A stretch of 20,521 bases of DNA from a virus. The stretch spans positions 1-20,521 of IMG/VR virus record IMGVR_UViG_3300042991_000280; one strand, written 5' to 3'. Positions 6,774 through 13,432 of this stretch are shown piece after piece. Numbering within the stretch: the first letter of the stretch is position 1; every line of letters starts with the position of its first letter. Position numbers and translations under genes: made by a program. The notes under the pieces are model-generated. The model did not search any database and was not told the DNA's origin. It saw nothing but the letters and a program-made list of their open reading frames with translations.

Positions 6774-7451
6774 ATGGAAAATAAGAATATTTTAGAAACA
6801 CGTTATGCTACTGAAATCAGAGCAAATACGGAAACAGGTGTAATATCTGGAACAGCAATAGTGTTCAATCAAGAATCAAATTTACTCGGTGGACAGTTCA
6901 AAGAAGTCATTCGTCCCGAAGCAGCAACAGAAGAATTCCTTCGTGGACAGGATATTGTTATGAAATATAATCACGGACAAGATTCAATACTTGCAAGATA
7001 TCGTCCTAATGCTGAACGTAATAGTCTACATTTCAACGTTGATGAACGTGGTGTTCACTTCGACTTCAAAGCAAAAGCAAAAGATGCTGGCTTACTTGAG
7101 AGTATTGCAGCAGGTGACTTGAACGCAGCATCATTCGCATTTAGAGTAAGTCCCGATGCAAATGCAGAACGTTGGGAAAAAAGAAGCGATGGCACTTACT
7201 TACGTACTATTAATAAGTTCGATGTTGTAAAAGATTTTTCAATAGTAATCGAACCAGCATACTCACAGACGGTAGTAAGCACTCGTGGTATTGAAGAAAT
7301 AGCACAGCAGGAAGAAGCGGAACGTCTAAAAAAAGAACAAGAAAGACGTGATGCTGAAAAGGTAGAAGCGGATAAAAAAGCAGCCGAAGCACAGAAATTA
7401 ACTGAGTATTATAAAAAATACGAAGAAATTATTAATGGATTTAAAAAATAA
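6774..7451 (+). CDS. Prohead maturation protease, HK97 family (S78-like)
   Basis: Cleaves the capsid-protein delta domain during head maturation. The fold is herpes-protease-like. Visible features are RYATEIRAN...GVISGTAIVFNQES at the start, His67 in KYNHGQD, and the nucleophile Ser120 in DLNAASFAFRV, followed by VVKDFSIVIEPAYSQTVV. The usual third member is probably His or Glu near residue 160. From about residue 174 to the end a Lys/Glu/Ala-rich coiled coil is added, perhaps scaffold-like or a tether to the capsid shell. Its ATG is two bases past the portal stop, and motif copy 3 follows its own stop. Confidence 0.92.
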   Translation: MENKNILETRYATEIRANTETGVISGTAIVFNQESNLLGGQFKEVIRPEAATEEFLRGQDIVMKYNHGQDSILARYRPNAERNSLHFNVDERGVHFDFKAKAKDAGLLESIAAGDLNAASFAFRVSPDANAERWEKRSDGTYLRTINKFDVVKDFSIVIEPAYSQTVVSTRGIEEIAQQEEAERLKKEQERRDAEKVEADKKAAEAQKLTEYYKKYEEIINGFKK

Positions 7452-7461
7452 TTAAAACATA

Positions 7462-7471
7462 GCGTATTTAA
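7462..7471 (+). promoter_or_regulatory. Late-promoter-like motif copy 3 (GCGTATTTAA), before the capsid gene
   Basis: GCGTATTTAA plus ATAAAATA, 24 nt upstream of the major capsid ATG at 7486. With the terminator at 8729-8760 it brackets the capsid gene as a single-gene unit. Confidence 0.7.
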
Positions 7472-7485
7472 ATAAAATATTATAT

Positions 7486-8685
7486 ATGGACTTAAATGAA
7501 CTTATAGAAAAACGCAAGGTAAAACTTCAAGAACTTGAAGGAGTACTCGGCAAAGCAAAGGAAGAAAAACGTGAAATGTTCACTTCCGAGAACGAAACCT
7601 TCAATGCTATCGATACAGAAATTAAAAGTATTGATGCGCAGATAGAAGAAAAAAGAAAAATTATCACAAAAAATAATATAATCATAAAAAATACAAACAA
7701 TAAAATGGAAAATTCAATCCTATTAAAAACTATAAGGGACGCTGCTGAAGGTCGTCCTTTCGATGAAAGAAGTGCAGCATTACTTGACTTAGGTAGAGAT
7801 ACATTCAAGAACTCAGGTTTAAGTTATCGTGGACAAATCGTATTACCTACAAAATTCGAAACTCGTGCTGCTATTTTAGCAGGTACACAATATGCTGGAC
7901 AAGAAATTGTAGCAGAAGAAAAACAATCATTAATGGGTGCATTATATGCAAACTCAGTAATTTTTGCTGCTGGTGCTCAGTTGATGAGCAACCTTACTGG
8001 CGACATCAGTATTCCAAAATACAGTGGAACTGGTAGCGGTTGGGGTACAGAAGTAGAGGCAAAATCAGAATCAGGTGGTACTTTTTCTGAAATAACATTA
8101 GCACCACACAGACTTGTCACCGTATTATTAGTGAGCCGTCAATTCCTCGCACAAGACTCAATCAGTGCTGAAAGAGTATTGGTGAACGATATGCAGAACA
8201 GCATTATGGCAAAATTACAGTCTACTATCCTTGACGCAAACGCAAGTTCGACTTCAAGAGATGCAGGTCTACTTAATGGTGTTTCTTACACTTCAACGGG
8301 TGCGACATCATTCGAAAAACTCGTTGCTCTTGAAAGTTTGGTTGACACATCAAACGCATTAATGGGTAACATTGGTTACATCAGTACTCCTACACTTAAA
8401 GGTAAAATGAAGACAACTTCAAAAGACACTGGTAGCGGTATTTTCATTGCAAGTGAAGGCAATCAGGTTAATGGTTATCCTCTCTACGCAACATCAGCAA
8501 TGCCATCAGGCAAGGTCATTTTTGGTAACTTTAATGACGTTCTTGTGGCGAATTGGGCGGGAATGGACGTTTTAGTAAATCCTTACTCCTATTCGAAAAC
8601 GGGCCAAGTGGAATTAGTCATTAATACCTACTGGTCTTGGGCAAAAAGACGTACAGAGTCTTTCGCATACGCAAACCTTACTTAA
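7486..8685 (+). CDS. Major capsid protein, HK97 fold
   Basis: The icosahedral shell subunit. Residues 1 to about 72 form a charged coiled coil (MDLNELIEKRKVKLQELEG...), the scaffolding delta domain that HK97-type proteases remove. The mature part carries features of the HK97 fold: RGQIVLPTKFETRAAI, the A-domain-like SIPKYSGTGSGWGTEVEAKSESGG, then PHRLVTVLLVSRQFLAQDS and a long spine-helix region ending LVINTYWSWAKRRTESFAYANLT. No cysteine is seen, in contrast to the fibre genes. The start at 7486 is supported by motif copy 3 sited 24 nt upstream. An internal ATG at 7705 would make a version without the delta domain. At 399 aa it is normal for the family. Confidence 0.94.
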   Translation: MDLNELIEKRKVKLQELEGVLGKAKEEKREMFTSENETFNAIDTEIKSIDAQIEEKRKIITKNNIIIKNTNNKMENSILLKTIRDAAEGRPFDERSAALLDLGRDTFKNSGLSYRGQIVLPTKFETRAAILAGTQYAGQEIVAEEKQSLMGALYANSVIFAAGAQLMSNLTGDISIPKYSGTGSGWGTEVEAKSESGGTFSEITLAPHRLVTVLLVSRQFLAQDSISAERVLVNDMQNSIMAKLQSTILDANASSTSRDAGLLNGVSYTSTGATSFEKLVALESLVDTSNALMGNIGYISTPTLKGKMKTTSKDTGSGIFIASEGNQVNGYPLYATSAMPSGKVIFGNFNDVLVANWAGMDVLVNPYSYSKTGQVELVINTYWSWAKRRTESFAYANLT

Positions 8686-8728
8686 TTACTTCTCTTTCCT
8701 TTCTATTACAGATTTTATACTTCAAAAG

Positions 8729-8760
8729 AAGCACTGCCATTCGGTAGTGCTTTTTGTTTT
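8729..8760 (+). terminator. Intrinsic terminator after the capsid gene
   Basis: AAGCACTGCC (8729-8738) pairs with GGTAGTGCTT (8743-8752) through a 4-nt loop (8739-8742) with one G-T wobble, and is followed by a T-rich tract to 8760. The next motif copy starts 4 nt later, so transcription ends here and probably restarts. Confidence 0.85.
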
Positions 8761-8763
8761 TAT

Positions 8764-8773
8764 GCGTATTTAT
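8764..8773 (+). promoter_or_regulatory. Late-promoter-like motif copy 4 (GCGTATTTAT)
   Basis: GCGTATTTAT plus AAAAAATA, 24 nt upstream of ATG 8788 and just 4 nt beyond the terminator T-tract. This adjacency is the strongest local argument that the motif is a promoter. Confidence 0.72.
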
Positions 8774-8787
8774 AAAAAATAAAAGAT

Positions 8788-9090
8788 ATGAACGTAGCAC
8801 TATTAAAAAATCATTTGAACATCGAATCAGATTTTCTGGATGATGATATATTACTTCAACATTATTTAAATGTTGGGGAGCAAGCAGCACTTAATTACCT
8901 TAACTATTGGACTGGTTCAACATCAGGTGTTACTGGAACAACACGTCCAGTTAGCATCGACCAAGCGGTATTATTATTGGCTGCTCATTTTTATGTTACG
9001 AGACAGCCAGTAGCATATGGACAGGCATATAAAATTCCTTATACTATTGAATATCTGTTGGACAGTTACAAGCAATTTACAGTACAATAA
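8788..9090 (+). CDS. Head-tail connector protein, HK97 gp6-like
   Basis: A 100-aa protein just past the capsid gene, where the connector (adaptor) is expected. It starts MNVALLKNHLNIESDFLDDDILLQHYLNVGEQAALNYL, the 'LK..L.I...DdD.LL..yI..A...ie.yl' pattern of DNA-packaging/connector proteins, and goes on with helix IDQAVLLLAAHFYVTRQPV and the C-terminal IPYTIEYLLDSYK, as in that family. These proteins bind as a ring under the portal. First gene of a unit running to the tail-completion gene, with motif copy 4 upstream. The size is normal. Confidence 0.85.
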   Translation: MNVALLKNHLNIESDFLDDDILLQHYLNVGEQAALNYLNYWTGSTSGVTGTTRPVSIDQAVLLLAAHFYVTRQPVAYGQAYKIPYTIEYLLDSYKQFTVQ

Positions 9091-9092
9091 TT

Positions 9093-9416
9093 ATGACAAT
9101 GGTAATTGGAAATATGAGATATAAGATACTCGTGAAGAGGTTAACTACCACACGAGATTCGAATAACGGTTCGGTTGTCGAAACGTGGGCGACTGTGTAC
9201 ACTCTCAAGGCATCAATACCGAGAGGTAGCGGGACAAAGACTATTCGTAACGAAGAAATATTTAATACTTCAACAGTGACATTCAACACATATTATCGTG
9301 ATATCGAAGAGACAGATAGAATTTATTATGAAGGTGATTATTATAAAATAATGATGATTGGTGAAATTGGGTTCAAAGAAGGACTTGAAATTATAGCAGA
9401 AAAAATAACAGAGTAA
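9093..9416 (+). CDS. Head closure / head-tail joining protein
   Basis: A 107-aa beta-rich protein with the head-tail joining pattern: MRYKILVKRLTTTRDSNNGSVVETWATVYTLKASIPRGSGTK (core strand and hairpin), then EETDRIYYEGDYYKIMMI and a closing strand GLEIIAEKI. These proteins cap the connector and keep DNA in. It starts at one of several close ATGs (9093, 9099 or 9114). The IGNMRYKI start resembles family members beginning near 'MRIG.LRH.I', so 9099 is also plausible. Its stop overlaps the next start as TAATG. Confidence 0.85.
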   Translation: MTMVIGNMRYKILVKRLTTTRDSNNGSVVETWATVYTLKASIPRGSGTKTIRNEEIFNTSTVTFNTYYRDIEETDRIYYEGDYYKIMMIGEIGFKEGLEIIAEKITE

Positions 9417-9895
9417 TGCCAGATTTAACATTAGAAGTAATAAACGACAAAGAGTTACTAAAACTTTTTAATGAACTGATACCAAAAGTACAGAGTAAAA
9501 TCATTGCTGGTGGGTTCAGAACAGCAAGTAAGATTATACTCGACCAAGCGAAGATTAACTTCCACGCTACAAAAAAGGGTAAAAGTCGTACTGGTTATGC
9601 TGGCATTAATTCGATGTTCAAATCAAAACCACTTCGAGCACCAAAGATAGGTGCTGTTGTTGGGTTAAGTTCAAAAGAAGGTTATAAATATAGGTTCGAA
9701 AACTACGGTACAGAAGATAGATTTTATATGACAAAGAATAATAAAAAGCACGAGACTGGTAAAATAAAGGCTACGAAATTTTTCGATAATGCAGTAGAAG
9801 CAAAACAAGAAGCAGCAAATAGAGCAATATCAGAAGCAATTGTAGATTCATTAAAAAAGACTATTATAAAATATGATAAAAAATACAGATTATAA
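9416..9895 (+). CDS. HK97 gp10-like tail-completion/neck protein
   Basis: A 159-aa protein with the HK97 gp10 family outline. An N-terminal helical part (KELLKLFNELIPKVQSKIIAGGFRTASKIILDQAKIN) is followed by a basic linker (KKGKSRTGYAGINSMFKSK). Then come the strand pair PKIGAVVGLSSKEGYKYRFENYGTEDRF and the C-terminal helix. The fold is seen in tail-tube terminator-neighbourhood proteins and acts at the head-tail interface. It overlaps its neighbours on both sides by a single base (TAATG), so it is part of a tightly coupled connector unit. Confidence 0.85.
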   Translation: MPDLTLEVINDKELLKLFNELIPKVQSKIIAGGFRTASKIILDQAKINFHATKKGKSRTGYAGINSMFKSKPLRAPKIGAVVGLSSKEGYKYRFENYGTEDRFYMTKNNKKHETGKIKATKFFDNAVEAKQEAANRAISEAIVDSLKKTIIKYDKKYRL

Positions 9896-10212
9896 TGCCG
9901 ACAATTCAATTAAAATTTAGTTTAAAAAAAAAGAAATATACTAAAAAAACAAATAATGAAAATCACGCATTTGTTTATAATACAAGGATATGGAGAATTT
10001 TAAGGCTTCAATATTTAACGAAAAATCCTTTATGTGAACGATGTAAAAAAATGGAAAAATTATCACTGGCAATCGATGTTCATCATATAATTCCGATAAG
10101 TACTGGAAAGACAAGGGAAGCGAAACAAAGATTAGGATACGATATAAATAATTTAATGGCATTATGTGAAGAATGCCACAAATACATACATAGAAATGAT
10201 AACGATAAATAA
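9895..10212 (+). CDS. HNH endonuclease, 105 aa
   Basis: The fold shows Cys47-x2-Cys50, the catalytic segment DVHHIIP (His63-His64), Asn85-Asn86-Leu and Cys91-x2-Cys94-His95: a zinc-stabilised HNH nuclease with all key residues. Small HNH proteins in HK97-like phages help terminase cut cos DNA, and others are free-standing homing nucleases. Here it lies inside the connector operon, not beside terminase: it overlaps gp10 by one base and the next gene by 17 nt. Its N-terminal third is extremely Lys- and A-rich (poly-Lys run KKKKYTKK), unlike its neighbours, hinting at later acquisition. Function within packaging or mobility cannot be decided. Confidence 0.9.
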   Translation: MPTIQLKFSLKKKKYTKKTNNENHAFVYNTRIWRILRLQYLTKNPLCERCKKMEKLSLAIDVHHIIPISTGKTREAKQRLGYDINNLMALCEECHKYIHRNDNDK

Positions 10213-10573
10213 CGCCATATATACGCTTTTAACAACGAATACGGGACTTACAGCCTTAATTGGTACGAAAGTATATCCGCTTATATTACCTCAAGACACA
10301 GCACTTCCTGCAGTTGTAATAGATAGAAGTTCAACAGCAGTGTATAGTAATGATGGAACATATGGGTTCGTCAACACAATTAATATAGCGGTAATAGCAG
10401 CGTCATATACTGAGTCCGTTACTATTGCTGAGAAAATAGATAACATACTTAATTTTTATCGTGGGACTGTTGCTGGTATTAAAATTATAGATAGTAGATT
10501 ATTAGATGTTAGTGAGAATTATCAAGAGGAAGCATATGTACAAAAATTAGTGTATGAAATAAAAAACTATTAA
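10196..10573 (+). CDS. Tail completion protein, DUF3168 type
   Basis: About 125 aa if started at ATG 10196 (MITINNAIYTLL), and 135 aa if started at 10166. I prefer the former because DUF3168 proteins begin right at such a helix and the extra residues overlap the HNH gene more deeply. The DUF3168 pattern is visible: INNAIYTLLTTNTGLTALIGTKVYPLILPQDTALPAVVIDR, with 'L..l.g.rvyP...pq...lP.vvi', and later a strand-helix-strand. These small proteins finish the tail-tube end joining it to the head. It is followed by motif copy 5 and the major tail gene. Confidence 0.8.
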   Translation: MITINNAIYTLLTTNTGLTALIGTKVYPLILPQDTALPAVVIDRSSTAVYSNDGTYGFVNTINIAVIAASYTESVTIAEKIDNILNFYRGTVAGIKIIDSRLLDVSENYQEEAYVQKLVYEIKNY

Positions 10574-10580
10574 AAACTTA

Positions 10581-10590
10581 GCGTATTTAA
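10581..10590 (+). promoter_or_regulatory. Late-promoter-like motif copy 5 (GCGTATTTAA), before the major tail gene
   Basis: GCGTATTTAA plus ATAAAATA, 44 nt upstream of ATG 10625, so any leader would be about 20 nt longer than for the copies at 24-nt spacing. With the terminator at 11125-11159 it isolates the major tail gene. Confidence 0.65.
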
Positions 10591-10624
10591 ATAAAATAAT
10601 ATAAGCATATAAAAATTCAATATA

Positions 10625-11092
10625 ATGGTAAACGCAAATCAAATAGTATATGGTGGAACAGCGATGATATTCATCAGCACAGGCACTACAAACGCAAACT
10701 TACAGCCAGCAGCATTCAGTACAGCAGCAAAATTAACTGTCAACCTTGGAACTCGTGAGATAAGTAGCAAGGATTCAGCCGATTGGTCAGAGTTCAGTGG
10801 AACGAAATTCGATTGGGATATGTCAACAGACACACTTATGAACTTGTCTGGTGTTACAGGTAGTACATTAAGTACAAAAGAAATTTACGCAAAATTCGTT
10901 GCGAAACAAACAGTTTATGTTTCATTCGCAAGTGCAACAGGAACAGCACCTTCGTGGACAAAAAATACTGATGCAGTGAACTTCACTGGACAAGCAATTA
11001 TTACGAATATGTCATTCGATGCTCCGAATTACGAAAGTGCCACAGCGTCTATCGCATTAAAAGGTACTGGTGTGTTAGCAATAGCGGGTTAA
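10625..11092 (+). CDS. Major tail (tube) protein, TP901-1 type
   Basis: The 155-aa tube subunit. It starts MVNANQIVYGGTAMIFIS, then a beta-rich core with RE..SSKDSADWSEFSGTKFDWDMSTDTLMNL and ends with strands ATASIALKGTGVLAI. 'SKD...W.e...g...w......l' is a signature of TP901-1-type tube proteins, in which the beta-sandwich assembles into hexamer rings. As expected for a very abundant protein, it stands alone between a motif and a terminator. No Cys is visible. Confidence 0.88.
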   Translation: MVNANQIVYGGTAMIFISTGTTNANLQPAAFSTAAKLTVNLGTREISSKDSADWSEFSGTKFDWDMSTDTLMNLSGVTGSTLSTKEIYAKFVAKQTVYVSFASATGTAPSWTKNTDAVNFTGQAIITNMSFDAPNYESATASIALKGTGVLAIAG

Positions 11093-11124
11093 TTTTTGTT
11101 TTTATTTACTTATTTTTTTCTATT

Positions 11125-11159
11125 AAAAAATGGTGATTCCACAGTCACCATTTTTTTTT
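11125..11159 (+). terminator. Intrinsic terminator after the major tail gene
   Basis: ATGGTGATT pairs with AGTCACCAT over a CCAC loop (11139-11142), with one T-G wobble. The stem is extended by A6 and a 9-nt T run (11151-11159). This gives a bidirectional-looking but + strand-positioned terminator. The next motif starts 18 nt later. Confidence 0.87.
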
Positions 11160-11176
11160 ATGTATTATCGATATCA

Positions 11177-11186
11177 GCGTATTTAT
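11177..11186 (+). promoter_or_regulatory. Late-promoter-like motif copy 6 (GCGTATTTAT)
   Basis: GCGTATTTAT plus AAGAAATA, 27 nt upstream of ATG 11204 and 18 nt past the major-tail terminator, so it is well placed to restart transcription for the tail genes. Confidence 0.7.
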
Positions 11187-11203
11187 AAGAAATATTATAA
11201 AAT

Positions 11204-11518
11204 ATGTTAGACGAAATTAAAATCAAAATCAAGGGACAGGAGTTCATCGTAAAAAAATCATTCCGTTCATTATTACTATTCGAAGAATTATCTGGTAAAG
11301 GTATCGACCAGTTGAAAGAAACTCTTACAGACTTAATGTTGTTATTCTATTGCATATTAAAAGCGAATAACAAAGATACTTTCAATTATACGCTGGATGA
11401 GTTTATTAGTGCTATTGACGAAGCAGAAGAAAAACCACTGGATAAGTTCAACGAGTATTTAGTTGGTCAAGCAAAAGGGCAGGTAGACGACAAAAAAAAA
11501 GTAGCGAAGAAACAGTAA
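11204..11518 (+). CDS. Tail assembly chaperone, short form (lambda G-like)
   Basis: A 104-aa acidic, helical protein placed between the major tail protein and tape measure, exactly where tail assembly chaperones sit. It starts with a small beta part (IKIKGQEFIVKKSFRSLLLFEEL), then helices, and ends in an extremely basic, A-rich tail (DDKKKVAKKQ). This tail includes the A9 run at 11492-11500 and precedes a TAA at 11516. The -1 frame, which enters an open frame to 11823, shares this region. Together they look like the G/GT pair, in which a minor fraction of ribosomes slip to make a longer protein that helps load tube subunits onto the tape measure. Confidence 0.8.
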   Translation: MLDEIKIKIKGQEFIVKKSFRSLLLFEELSGKGIDQLKETLTDLMLLFYCILKANNKDTFNYTLDEFISAIDEAEEKPLDKFNEYLVGQAKGQVDDKKKVAKKQ

Positions 11519-11823
11519 AACTTATTGACATATACGGAGTAATTGTTGGTTCAATAGGTATAAGTCCCGAATACTTTTTAAATGAAATGGGTAGTAGAGA
11601 AGTAGATGCTCTTTTAAATAATTATAATGTCGAATATAAAACCAGATGGGAACAGGTAAGATGGTTGGGATATATTAATGCAGCACTTGTGAACGAAAAA
11701 ATAAAGAAGCCACAAGATGTATTAAAATTCAAATGGGACATAGAAGAAAAAGAAAAAGCATATACGAAAGAGGAACTGGTACAGGAACAATACAAATTAA
11801 TTAACATATTCAATAAGAAATAA
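11491..11823 (+). CDS. Tail assembly chaperone extension, made by -1 frameshift (T-like)
   Basis: In the -1 frame relative to the upstream gene this stretch is open without stops from 11446 to TAA 11821-11823. After the A9 run it gives SSEETVKLIDIYGVIVGSIG, then SPEYFLNEMGSREVDALLNNY, a sensible helical protein with 'SPEYF..M...EVD.LL..Y', as in T-like chaperone domains. An internal ATG at 11587 would begin mid-domain, so independent start is unlikely. Slippage at the second AAA of A-AAA-AAA (11494-11500) would give a fused protein of about 206 aa. The tape measure starts two bases after its stop. Confidence 0.75.
   Translation, partial: QKKSSEETVKLIDIYGVIVGSIGISPEYFLNEMGSREVDALLNNYNVEYKTRWEQVRWLGYINAALVNEKIKKPQDVLKFKWDIEEKEKAYTKEELVQEQYKLINIFNKK
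11494..11500 (+). promoter_or_regulatory. Slippery heptamer A AAAAAA for programmed -1 frameshift
   Basis: Within the 9-A run (11492-11500), zero-frame codons AAA AAA AAA precede GTA. The heptamer A-AAA-AAA fits the X-XXY-YYZ rule, and the run is the only slippery run in the overlap between the last -1 stop (11443) and the zero-frame stop (11516). Any stimulatory stem downstream was not assessed. Confidence 0.7.
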
Positions 11824-11824
11824 T

Positions 11825-13432
11825 ATGGCGAAATTCGATTTAATAACGCAACTGACGCTCAATAGTGCGGGATTCACTCAAGGAATAGACAGAGCAAAAA
11901 AAAGTACTCAAGGCTTCCAGAGTACGATAAAAGGTATGGCTGGATTCATAGCACCATTAATTGGTGTTGGTGCTGCGTTGGGTACATTAAAAAGTAGCCT
12001 TAATGCTGTCGAAGGTACTGGTGATAGATTCGCAGCAGCAGTTGGTGGTGGAAAAGAGGCACTTTTCGAATTCCAAAGAGCATTGGCTACGATGGACTTC
12101 AGTAATTTTTTATCGAATTTAAAAGAAGGATTTACTCGTGGAAAAGAGTTTACTAAAATGCTCGATGAACTCGCTGATGCTACAGCATATAGTGATTATA
12201 AAATATCATCATTAAAAAGAGAGCAGTCGGGATATGAAGAAATAGCAAAGGACAAAACAAAGGAAATAAAGGTTAGGGCAGAAGCAGCAGAAAAAATCAA
12301 AGAGATTGCCCAGCAGATATATGACAGACAGGTAGAACTCGCACAAAAAACCTTCGATGTGGAAAAACGTAGTTGGGAAGGTCGTAATAAAATGTCAGTT
12401 GACGAAGCCATTAAGTTATACGAAACAATAGATAATTTATCATCAGAACAAGAGAATAGACTTGCAAAATCCTTTGAGTATCAGACAAAACTTTTCGGTA
12501 AGAAAAAGGGTGTAGAAATGATACTTAGCGGGGAAGCACAGCGTGGTATGCTTAAAGGAATACCAGAAGAAGTGATTCAATCATATGGAAAATACTTCAA
12601 ATTATTAGAAACTGGCGAAGCAGAAGTATTACCAAAATTGTTCTCAACATCAAAGAAACTTCAAGAAGCACAATTTACAGCACAAGAAGAATTAAATGGT
12701 GCTGTTGCGATGACTTCAAAATTATTCGTACAAGAAGAAAAAGATATAAATAAGACTGCTGATGCATTAGCAAAATTAAAAAAAGAAACCACTGGAATAA
12801 AAAAAGTCAGTCTGGAACACTTAATGCCAAAGAAACCAGACAGTACGACATTAAAACCTATGAAGCCAGTCGTTATGGCGGTAGTATGGGAATGGGATGA
12901 ACTGGGTTTATCTGAAAAATTCGCTGAAAACTGGAAGGTAGCATTAGGTGAAATTGGTAGTTATGTCGATAATGTAGCAGGTGCTTTTATGGCATTAGGT
13001 GATGCAATAGTAAATGCAAGTGCTGATGGTAAAGTATCATTTGCCGAAGCAATGAACATCATAATACAGTCAGCAATGAGTGCCATATCAATACTTGCAG
13101 CACTCGCAGCAGCACAAATAATTACCAAAGAAGCATCAAAAGGTTTAATTGGTATAGCAACAGCACTCATAGGTCTTGCAGCACTCGCTTCAATATGGAC
13201 GGCATTTGTAAAGCCAAAGCCGATGGCACTCGGTGGTTTATCTCAAGGTGGTCTGACATTAGTGGGTGAAAGGGGAGCAGAACTCATAGATTTACCATCA
13301 GGTTCAAGAGTATATAGCAATCCTGAGTCAAGAAGAATGATGGGTGGGGGAGAAGTGGTGTTCCGTATTGAAGGTGATACTCTCGTTGGTGTGCTTAATA
13401 ATAATGGTAGAAGAAAAAATTCATATAGATAA
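11825..13432 (+). CDS. Tape measure protein
   Basis: A 535-aa protein that sets tail length and fills the tube. Order: MAKFDLITQLTLNSAGFTQGIDRAKKST (typical tape-measure N-terminus), a hydrophobic segment (about 38-55), a long Lys/Glu-rich coiled-coil stretch (about 120-205) and further helices. Two adjacent hydrophobic segments follow (about 412-434 and 440-463), then the C-terminal GLTLVGERGAELIDLPSGSRV that I associate with tape-measure proteins. Using about 1.5 angstrom per residue, the tail would be roughly 80 nm, on the short side for a siphovirus. The hydrophobic helices may form the DNA-injection pore. Its start follows the chaperone stop by two bases. Confidence 0.9.
   Translation: MAKFDLITQLTLNSAGFTQGIDRAKKSTQGFQSTIKGMAGFIAPLIGVGAALGTLKSSLNAVEGTGDRFAAAVGGGKEALFEFQRALATMDFSNFLSNLKEGFTRGKEFTKMLDELADATAYSDYKISSLKREQSGYEEIAKDKTKEIKVRAEAAEKIKEIAQQIYDRQVELAQKTFDVEKRSWEGRNKMSVDEAIKLYETIDNLSSEQENRLAKSFEYQTKLFGKKKGVEMILSGEAQRGMLKGIPEEVIQSYGKYFKLLETGEAEVLPKLFSTSKKLQEAQFTAQEELNGAVAMTSKLFVQEEKDINKTADALAKLKKETTGIKKVSLEHLMPKKPDSTTLKPMKPVVMAVVWEWDELGLSEKFAENWKVALGEIGSYVDNVAGAFMALGDAIVNASADGKVSFAEAMNIIIQSAMSAISILAALAAAQIITKEASKGLIGIATALIGLAALASIWTAFVKPKPMALGGLSQGGLTLVGERGAELIDLPSGSRVYSNPESRRMMGGGEVVFRIEGDTLVGVLNNNGRRKNSYR

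Noticed and set aside
10166-10195. Upstream start of the tail-completion gene at 10166
   Set aside because: It would overlap the HNH gene deeply and adds residues not expected in DUF3168 proteins; 10196 gives a natural N-terminus.
11587-11823. Stand-alone gene starting at ATG 11587
   Set aside because: The frame is open and protein-like well upstream of this ATG and joins the preceding gene by a -1 shift at the A9 run, so an independent gene is less likely.
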